NCBI GenBank assembly: GCA_039819065.1
Contig: JBCBSS010000045.1
Span: forward strand, 1 to 48,638
Direction: 5' to 3'
Source of the DNA: JBCBSS01 sp039819065
GTDB lineage: Bacteria > Bacteroidota > Bacteroidia > Cytophagales > Cyclobacteriaceae
DNA length: 48,638 nt
The notes beneath the pieces are model-generated. The model ran no database searches. It saw only the letters and a list, made by a program, of their open reading frames with translations, and had not been told where the DNA came from. This document shows, piece by piece, positions 43,532-48,638 of this stretch (position 1 is its first letter; every line of letters starts with the position of its first letter). The translations under genes were made by a program, and so were the position numbers.

Positions 43532-43974
43532 AGATTTAAGACTTAAGTAGAAAGACAAAAGACTATCTCATATCTTAAGTCAATAACTTCTTAACTTTTT
43601 AAGTAGTCCATGAATCATTTTCTGGACTTCGTTGATTAATAAAATTAACTTCTGACTTATTTCTGATCTCATAAGTCCAAGGTCAGAAGACAGTATTATC
43701 TGAGTCTCTAGTTCATAGGCAGAACCTAAGCTTATGTTCAGGAATCTTGAAAAATCTTGGTTGCTACCTCTTCCCGCACCTTCTGCAATATTGGAAGGTA
43801 TAGATATTGCAGATCTTTTGATTTGTGCGTTCAGACCAAATCTTTCATCATGAGGTAAGTCAGAAATATGCAGATATACATCTTTCACCAACCCCATGGC
43901 ATTTTGCCAAACCTTCAACTCCCTGAAATTATGTATGACCCCATCTTATGTCTTTCTTCTTACCTCTTATATCT
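43532..43974 (-). mobile_element. IVS-like element in the fadA-fadE gap (inverted-repeat bounded)
   Basis: Arms 43532-43562 and 43944-43974 are reverse complements in 26 of 31 positions. They flank 381 bases that contain only a four-helix-bundle protein gene. The left arm ends 9 bases before the fadE start and the right arm 6 bases after the fadA stop. The element thus fills the gap exactly, and in the operon RNA the ORF would sit in the loop of a stem. The layout resembles 23S rRNA intervening sequences. Confidence 0.65.
43580..43936 (-). CDS. Four-helix-bundle (S23/IVS-type) protein, copy 1
   Basis: The protein aligns end to end with copy 2 at 45201. Shared motifs are LKVWQ, FGLNAQIKRSAISIPSNIAEGAGR, FSRFLNISLGSAYELETQI and INEVQKMIHGL. 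Such proteins are encoded by intervening sequences in 23S rRNA genes and occur widely as small stand-alone genes; their biochemical role is unknown, and an RNA-binding pentamer is suggested by structures. The start is odd. The expected MHNFRELKVWQ opening reads ATA-CAT-AAT-TTC here, with ATA (43934-43936) instead of ATG. The next usable start is a TTG at 43916-43918. It lies inside the element at 43532-43974. Confidence 0.8.
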   Translation of the reverse strand: MHNFRELKVWQNAMGLVKDVYLHISDLPHDERFGLNAQIKRSAISIPSNIAEGAGRGSNQDFSRFLNISLGSAYELETQIILSSDLGLMRSEISQKLILLINEVQKMIHGLLKKLRSY

Positions 43975-43979
43975 GACTT

Positions 43980-45155
43980 CTAATTAAGGAACTCATAAAT
44001 ACCAGCTACACCCTGGCCACCACCTACACAGGCTGTTACCATACCGTATTTGGCATTTTGTCTTCTCATTTCATTTAGAAGAGTGATAGACAATCTCGCT
44101 CCGGTACTTCCTAATGGGTGACCTAACGCAATGGCTCCACCGTTTACATTAAGCTTTGAAGTATCGATATCAAGTTCTTTGATTACAGCCAGAGATTGTG
44201 CTGCGAAAGCTTCGTTCAGCTCAATAAGGTCCATATCACCAAGCTTCATTCCAGCTCTGTCGAGTGCCTTAGGAATAGCGGCAACCGGGCCGATACCCAT
44301 AATTCTAGGTTCTACACCAGCCGCGGCGTAGCCCATCATTCTACCCACTGGCTTGAGATTAAGTTGGTTAACCAATCTCTCAGACATTACTACCACAAAG
44401 GCGGCACCGTCATTGGTAGGAGATGAGTTTCCGGCAGTTACCGAACCACCTTGAGCGAATACAGGCCTAAGCCTGGAGAGTACGTCAACGCTAGTTTCAG
44501 GTCTTGGCCCTTCATCCTTCGCTACCGTATACTCTTTCGACTCTTTCTTGCCTTTAGCATTGACGAAAATTTCTTCCACCTTGATCGGTACGATCTCATC
44601 GTCGAATTTGCCGTCTTGCTGTGCTTTGATGGCCTTCATGTGAGACTCATAGGCGAATTGATCCATATCCTCGCGAGACACATTGTACTCTTTGGCCACT
44701 TGCTCAGCAGTAAGTCCCATGCTGGTGTAATAGTCAGGGTGAGCACTAGCGATTTTATAGTTTAGTGCTGTTTTCCATCCCATTACTGGCACCATTGACA
44801 TCGACTCAGTACCACCAGCGATGATACAATCGGCAAGGCCAGCGTGTATCTTGGCTGAAGCAATGTTGATAGCCTCAAGTCCTGAACCACAGTATCTGTT
44901 GATCACCATACCGGGAACATCGATACCCAGCGCCATCAGGGAAATCATTCTACCCATTTGCATGCCTTGCTCTGCTTCTTGCACGGCGTTACCCACGATT
45001 ACATCGTCGACCATTCCGTTTTCTAATCCCTCAACTGAGGAAACCATGTGTTTTATCACGTCAATAGCAAGGTCATCAGGTCTGGTGAATCTGAAGCCTC
45101 CTTTTTTTGCTCTTCCTACGGCTGTTCTATAGCCTGAAACTATATATGCATCCAT
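43980..45155 (-). CDS. fadA: 3-ketoacyl-CoA thiolase / acetyl-CoA acyltransferase
   Basis: At 391 aa this is a standard thiolase. The nucleophilic C89 sits in NRYCGSGLEA, H346 in ALGHPLGSTGAR and the second catalytic C376 in VTACVGGGQG. It cleaves 3-ketoacyl-CoA with CoA to acetyl-CoA and a shortened acyl-CoA. It lies between fadN and fadE in the operon, the same order as fadN-fadA-fadE of Bacillus. The gaps on both sides (440 and 456 bases) are occupied by IVS-like elements rather than the short spacers normal for an operon. Confidence 0.96.
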   Translation of the reverse strand: MDAYIVSGYRTAVGRAKKGGFRFTRPDDLAIDVIKHMVSSVEGLENGMVDDVIVGNAVQEAEQGMQMGRMISLMALGIDVPGMVINRYCGSGLEAINIASAKIHAGLADCIIAGGTESMSMVPVMGWKTALNYKIASAHPDYYTSMGLTAEQVAKEYNVSREDMDQFAYESHMKAIKAQQDGKFDDEIVPIKVEEIFVNAKGKKESKEYTVAKDEGPRPETSVDVLSRLRPVFAQGGSVTAGNSSPTNDGAAFVVVMSERLVNQLNLKPVGRMMGYAAAGVEPRIMGIGPVAAIPKALDRAGMKLGDMDLIELNEAFAAQSLAVIKELDIDTSKLNVNGGAIALGHPLGSTGARLSITLLNEMRRQNAKYGMVTACVGGGQGVAGIYEFLN

Positions 45156-45179
45156 TTCTTTTTATTTAATAGATAGTCG

Positions 45180-45599
45180 TTAGTATTAAGTACATAGTAG
45201 CTAGTAGTTAGCCTTTAACGACTGTCTTAGTTTATAAATCATTTTTTGTATTTCAGTAATTTTTTCCCGTAACAAGCTAAAAGATGATTCCACGAGAAAA
45301 CTCAAATTTTTTGCAATGGTCAATTGGGTATTTAATTCGCAGCAAGAACCATTAGCAATAGACAAGAATTGGCCAAATTCTTTTGAATAAGACCTACCTG
45401 CGCCTTCTGCTATGTTTGATGCGATTGAAACCACTGATCTTTTTATTTGAGATGTCAAACCGAATTTTTCTTCTTCAGGAAAGTCTTTAGTTGCTTGATA
45501 AACTTCAGTAGCTAGTAGTACTGATCTTTGCCACACCTTTAAATCTTCATACCTATTCATCACACAACTAACTACTAGTTACTAAAGGCTCATTACTAG
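45180..45599 (-). mobile_element. IVS-like element in the fadN-fadA gap (inverted-repeat bounded)
   Basis: AGTAGCTAGTAGTTAG (45196-45211) and CTAACTACTAGTTACT (45568-45583) are reverse complements with one mismatch. Pairing can be extended to about 24 of 32 positions (45180-45211 with 45568-45599). The stop codon of the enclosed ORF lies inside the left arm and the right arm reaches the fadN stop. The arms are built of TAGTA/TTAG repeats. Confidence 0.6.
45201..45563 (-). CDS. Four-helix-bundle (S23/IVS-type) protein, copy 2
   Basis: The protein is 120 aa and begins MMNRYEDLKVWQRSVLLATEVY; an ATG one codon downstream is equivalent. The family core is intact: FGLTSQIKRSVVSIASNIAEGAGRSYSKEFGQFLSIANGSCCELNTQL. 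Unlike copy 1 it has a normal ATG start and looks functional. It is clearly homologous to copy 1 but diverged, so the two did not arise by a recent duplication in place. The family is related to Avd of diversity-generating retroelements, but no reverse transcriptase or repeat pair is nearby. It sits on the same strand as the operon. Confidence 0.85.
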   Translation of the reverse strand: MMNRYEDLKVWQRSVLLATEVYQATKDFPEEEKFGLTSQIKRSVVSIASNIAEGAGRSYSKEFGQFLSIANGSCCELNTQLTIAKNLSFLVESSFSLLREKITEIQKMIYKLRQSLKANY

Positions 45600-47995
45600 T
45601 TTCTAAGTGGCTTTCCTCCTTGCAAGATTGACTGAATCCTTTCCAGTGTTTTTTTCTCTGCGCAAAGTGACAAGAATGCCTCTCTTTCTAAGTCTAGTAA
45701 ATACTGCTCGCTCACCTCTTGTGGGTAAGATAAATCACCACCACACATTACATAAGCTATTTTATTAGCGATTTTCAAGTCATGATCTGAGATGTAATTA
45801 CCCATTCTCATACCATTCACACCCGCCATAAAGAGAGCCATACCTGTTCTACCTTGAACTTTGATGTCCTTGGCTTGAGGCATTTGCGTATAACCAGCTT
45901 CAGCCAGCTCAATCGCTGCTGCCTTGGCATCAGCAATTTGCCTGTCGCGGTTCATACTGATAGCGTCTTGAGGCCTTAAGATGTGCATATCCCTTGATTC
46001 ATCGGCTGAAGTAGCTACTTTGGCTGTAGCTATATTCATGAAGGCGTTTTGTAGCGCATTCAGCTCGACATCTCCGGCTTCTATACCATCAGATGCCCTT
46101 TTAGTGAGCTCCTTAGTACCACCACCACCGGGAATTAGTCCGACGCCAACTTCAACCAGACCGATATATGTTTCAGCTGCTGCTTGAATTTTATCTGCGT
46201 GAAGTGACATCTCGCAACCACCACCAAGTGTTAAGCCGTGCGGGGCAACAACTACTGGTACAGAAGAATATCTGACACGCATCATAGAATTTTGGAAGCT
46301 GCGAATCATGAACTCTAATTCGTCATACTCTTGCTCGATAGCGTACATGAAAACCATTGCCAAGTTAGCACCAGCGGAGAACTGCGCTCCTTGGTTTCCA
46401 ACAACAAGACCTCTGTAGTCCTTTTCAGCCATGGCTATGGCTTTGTTCAAGCCTTCAATAACCTCTCCACCTAGCGTATTCATTTTAGTATGGAATTCTA
46501 CATTGAGAATACCATCTCCTAGATCAAATATGGTTGAGCCTGAGTTGCTCCAAACGGCCTTGCTTTCTCGGATGCTGTCGAGAATGATAAACTCTTCAGT
46601 ACCAGGAATACTTTGATAAGATTTGGAAGGAATATCGTAGAACTTACGTACGCCATCTTCCACTTTATAGAAAGATTCAGCACCTGATTCTAACATGTCA
46701 TAAACCCACTGATTAGGCTTATAACCAGCTTCTTCCATTTTGGCAACCGTCTTTCTCACACCTACTAGATCCCATGTTTCAAAAGGACCTACTTCCCAAC
46801 CGAAGCCTGCGCAAACTGCGTCATCAATTTTGTAAAGCTCGCCGGTGATTTCCGGAATACGATTAGAAACGTAATTAAACAAACCAAAGAAAGAGTCACG
46901 ATAGAACTCACCAGCTTCATCCTTACCTGCCAAAAGCACCTTGAAACGTTCCTTCACGTTTTCGATTGGCTTTGTGCTCTCTAAGGTGGCGAATTTTACC
47001 TTCTGCTTTGGCTTATATTCAAGATCGTTCAAGTCAAGCGTAAGAATCTCTTTCTTACCGTTCTGCTTGATCTTTTTGTAGAAACCTTGCTTGGTTTTAT
47101 CTCCCAGCCATTTGTTTTCTTCTAATTTGTTGATGACATCAGGAAGCTTGAAAGTCTCTCTAGATTCATCATCAGGAAGTCCTGCATAGAGGTTGTTGGC
47201 CACCTTAATTAAGGTATCAAGGCCAACTACGTCAGAGGTACGGAAGGTAGCCGATTTAGGTCTACCGATTACCGGGCCAGTAAGTTTATCAATTTGGTCA
47301 ATATTCAGACCTAATTTCTGCATAGACTGCACCACCTTAAGGATGGCATAGATACCTACACGGTTAGCGATAAACGCAGGAGTATCTTTACACAGAACGG
47401 TGGTTTTACCCAGATAGAGATCACCGTATTGCATTAAGAAGTCTACGATTTCTGGATCCGTCTTTGGCGTAGGAATGATCTCTAGAAGCTTGAGGTATCT
47501 CGGAGGGTTAAAAAAGTGTGTTCCACAGAAGTGCTTCTGGAAATCTTCACTTCTGCCTTCTAACATAAGATGAATAGGAATACCTGAGGTATTGGAAGTA
47601 ATAAGCGTACCTGGTGTTCTGTATTGCTCTACCTGGTCGAAAACCTTTTTCTTGATATCAAGATTTTCAACCACCACCTCTATCACCCAGTCGTAGTCCT
47701 TGATCTCTTTCATATTATCATCAAAGTTGCCAAGCTTGATACGGTCGGCGAAACCTTTGTGATACAAAGAAGCAGGCTTGGACTTAAGCGTGCTTTGAAA
47801 AGCCTGATTGACAATCTTATTTCGAATAATAGGGCTTTCCATTGTAAGGCCCTTTGCTTTCTCTTCTTCCGTCAATTCTCGCGGTACGATGTCGAGAAGA
47901 AGGACTTCAACACCAATATTGGCAAAGTGGCAGGCAATTCGAGAACCCATGATACCCGAGCCAAGTACGGCTACTTTTTTTATTGTCCTTTTCAT
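45596..47995 (-). CDS. fadN: 3-hydroxyacyl-CoA dehydrogenase / enoyl-CoA hydratase (FadN type)
   Basis: The 799-aa protein is bifunctional. The N-terminal NAD-dependent dehydrogenase domain has the dinucleotide motif GSGIMG at 12-17 and CGTHFFNPPRYLKLLEIIP. The C-terminal hydratase/isomerase domain has FSAGANLAMV, LTLGGGCEMSLHADK and LIPGGGGTKE. The order (dehydrogenase first) is that of Bacillus FadN, not E. coli FadB. It carries out steps two and three of beta-oxidation in the cytoplasm. It follows marR after 57 bases on the same strand and precedes the IVS-like element and fadA, so it is the first enzyme gene of the operon. Confidence 0.95.
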   Translation of the reverse strand: MKRTIKKVAVLGSGIMGSRIACHFANIGVEVLLLDIVPRELTEEEKAKGLTMESPIIRNKIVNQAFQSTLKSKPASLYHKGFADRIKLGNFDDNMKEIKDYDWVIEVVVENLDIKKKVFDQVEQYRTPGTLITSNTSGIPIHLMLEGRSEDFQKHFCGTHFFNPPRYLKLLEIIPTPKTDPEIVDFLMQYGDLYLGKTTVLCKDTPAFIANRVGIYAILKVVQSMQKLGLNIDQIDKLTGPVIGRPKSATFRTSDVVGLDTLIKVANNLYAGLPDDESRETFKLPDVINKLEENKWLGDKTKQGFYKKIKQNGKKEILTLDLNDLEYKPKQKVKFATLESTKPIENVKERFKVLLAGKDEAGEFYRDSFFGLFNYVSNRIPEITGELYKIDDAVCAGFGWEVGPFETWDLVGVRKTVAKMEEAGYKPNQWVYDMLESGAESFYKVEDGVRKFYDIPSKSYQSIPGTEEFIILDSIRESKAVWSNSGSTIFDLGDGILNVEFHTKMNTLGGEVIEGLNKAIAMAEKDYRGLVVGNQGAQFSAGANLAMVFMYAIEQEYDELEFMIRSFQNSMMRVRYSSVPVVVAPHGLTLGGGCEMSLHADKIQAAAETYIGLVEVGVGLIPGGGGTKELTKRASDGIEAGDVELNALQNAFMNIATAKVATSADESRDMHILRPQDAISMNRDRQIADAKAAAIELAEAGYTQMPQAKDIKVQGRTGMALFMAGVNGMRMGNYISDHDLKIANKIAYVMCGGDLSYPQEVSEQYLLDLEREAFLSLCAEKKTLERIQSILQGGKPLRN

Positions 47996-48052
47996 CTTTT
48001 AGTTGATACTTTAGTTTTTTATGTAATGGGGTAAAACTATTGTTTGAGAAAA

Positions 48053-48508
48053 TTAATTAGTCTTTGATTCCTTGTTGTATATCTTATTGTTCTCTACGAT
48101 CCGATTGATTTCACCGATTACCTCAAAGAAGACTTTCAACTTATCCTGTGATATCTTGTCATTGACAGCAAAGTTGAACCTGAGTACTGTGTCTCTAGAG
48201 ACTTCTTTTTTAACCTTTCCTTTTTCTGTAAGAAATATGCGGACCAATCTTTTGTCGCTAGGATCCGCCTTTCGGTAGATAAGGTCTTTCTGTTCCATGC
48301 TTTTCAGCATTCTGGTAAGACTTCGAGATTCGAGACCCATCAATGGAGCAATTTTAGTGGCTGGAGTGCCCTCTAAAGAGTCTATGTTGAGCAATACGAA
48401 ACCTATAGAGGTAGTGATGTCATGTTTGACAGCCTGTTGGTTATACATTCTGGCAATAGCATGCCATGCAGCCTTAATGTTGAAATCAACCGTTTCTTCC
48501 CTTTTCAT
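48053..48508 (-). CDS. MarR-family transcription regulator of the beta-oxidation operon
   Basis: I choose the ATG at 48508 (MKREETVDFN). The longer frame to 48580 would start inside the palindrome and encode an unlikely Cys/Tyr-rich leader. The winged-helix core is SLEGTPATKIAPLMGLESRSLTRMLKSMEQKDLIYRKADPSDKRLVRIFLTEKGK, with the D-x-R wing DPSDKR. MarR proteins are dimeric repressors that bind palindromes and respond to small ligands. Here the ligand is likely an acyl-CoA, fatty acid or related compound, by context. It is co-oriented with fadN-fadA-fadE and has a large palindrome right upstream (48540-48565), so autoregulation and control of the operon are probable. Confidence 0.93.
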   Translation of the reverse strand: MKREETVDFNIKAAWHAIARMYNQQAVKHDITTSIGFVLLNIDSLEGTPATKIAPLMGLESRSLTRMLKSMEQKDLIYRKADPSDKRLVRIFLTEKGKVKKEVSRDTVLRFNFAVNDKISQDKLKVFFEVIGEINRIVENNKIYNKESKTN

Positions 48509-48527
48509 TCGAAAAAATGATATATAA

Positions 48528-48535
48528 CAAATATA
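48528..48535 (-). promoter_or_regulatory. Candidate -7 box of the marR-fad operon
   Basis: On the minus strand TATATTTG (48535-48528) fits the Bacteroidota TAnnTTTG -7 consensus. It ends 19 bases before the chosen marR ATG, leaving a short leader. The expected -33 region falls on the palindrome at 48540-48565. Confidence 0.4.
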
Positions 48536-48539
48536 GTAA

Positions 48540-48565
48540 AAAATGTTATGCATGCATAACATTTT
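48540..48565. promoter_or_regulatory. 26-bp perfect palindrome, probable MarR operator
   Basis: The half-site AAAATGTTATGCA is followed directly by its exact reverse complement, giving 26 bp with no spacer and no mismatch. It sits 32 bases upstream of the marR ATG and over the expected -33 region of the -7 box at 48528-48535. A dimeric MarR repressor bound here would block polymerase. Confidence 0.7.
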
Positions 48566-48638
48566 CAAATATTGTAACATAGGACGAAAAAGAAAAGTGC
48601 GATATAAATTTTTTTCGGCCTTTTATAGAAAATAATTT

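Noticed and set aside
43580..45563. Diversity-generating retroelement suggested by Avd-like four-helix-bundle proteins
   Set aside because: No reverse transcriptase and no template/variable repeat pair are present; the S23/IVS-type reading explains the proteins.
48509..48580. Longer N-terminus of the MarR protein
   Set aside because: It would start inside the palindrome and encode an atypical Cys/Tyr-rich leader; the ATG at 48508 gives a normal MarR start.

Overview
The window is about 48.6 kb of a Bacteroidota chromosome, most likely a Cytophagales-type heterotroph. The signs are LytS/LytTR two-component pairs, Crp/Fnr regulators, many signal-peptide and SGC/ASC-type lipoprotein N-termini, an MGH1/GH63-like glucosidase, a Cry-DASH photolyase, TAnnTTTG-type -7 promoter boxes, few Shine-Dalgarno sequences, and short perfect hairpins between genes. 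The order or genus cannot be fixed from this sequence alone. There are no rRNA or tRNA genes, CRISPR arrays or intact transposases.

Layout. 1-1668 is a degraded, gene-poor end: a fold-back inverted repeat at the extreme left, the 3' part of one unknown gene and frameshifted remnants. 1669-8172 holds a very large secreted protein of unknown function (1463 aa) followed at once by a secreted fibronectin-III repeat protein. 8191-16545 holds housekeeping and stress genes: a ridA-like/M1 aminopeptidase/tpx unit on the minus strand, tag, two small envelope genes, prfA, a beta-helix lipoprotein and yjbQ. 16811-21869 holds a Cry-DASH photolyase and an Opu-type osmoprotectant ABC transporter whose permease is fused to a substrate-binding domain with swapped halves, with a divergent Crp/Fnr regulator. 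22018-32057 holds a three-FAS1 lipoprotein, a LytS/LytTR pair, an aldo/keto reductase, a GH63-like enzyme, two DUF proteins and a lipid-kinase-like protein. 32244-37261 holds a Rieske-TPP enzyme fusion, a second Crp/Fnr protein, a DinB protein, two SRPBCC proteins and a SnoaL-like protein. 37604-41586 holds a TPR sensor kinase broken by a frameshift, an ECF-type sigma factor, yjjX and a small basic secreted protein.

41678-48565 is the clearest functional unit: a minus-strand fatty-acid beta-oxidation operon, marR - fadN - fadA - fadE, closed by a strong terminator and preceded by a 26-bp perfect palindrome that is probably the MarR operator. Both intercistronic gaps, fadN/fadA and fadA/fadE, contain a gene for a four-helix-bundle protein of the 23S-rRNA intervening-sequence (S23/IVS) family, and each is bracketed by inverted repeats. 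I consider this the most interesting feature: IVS-like elements placed inside a protein-coding operon, where the RNA would fold the ORF into the loop of a hairpin between cistrons.

Other points worth checking are the circular permutation in the Opu protein, the Rieske-TPP fusion, the single-base disruption of the sensor kinase and an apparently orphan minus-strand terminator near 30981. All functional calls come from reading the protein sequences; no database search was run.
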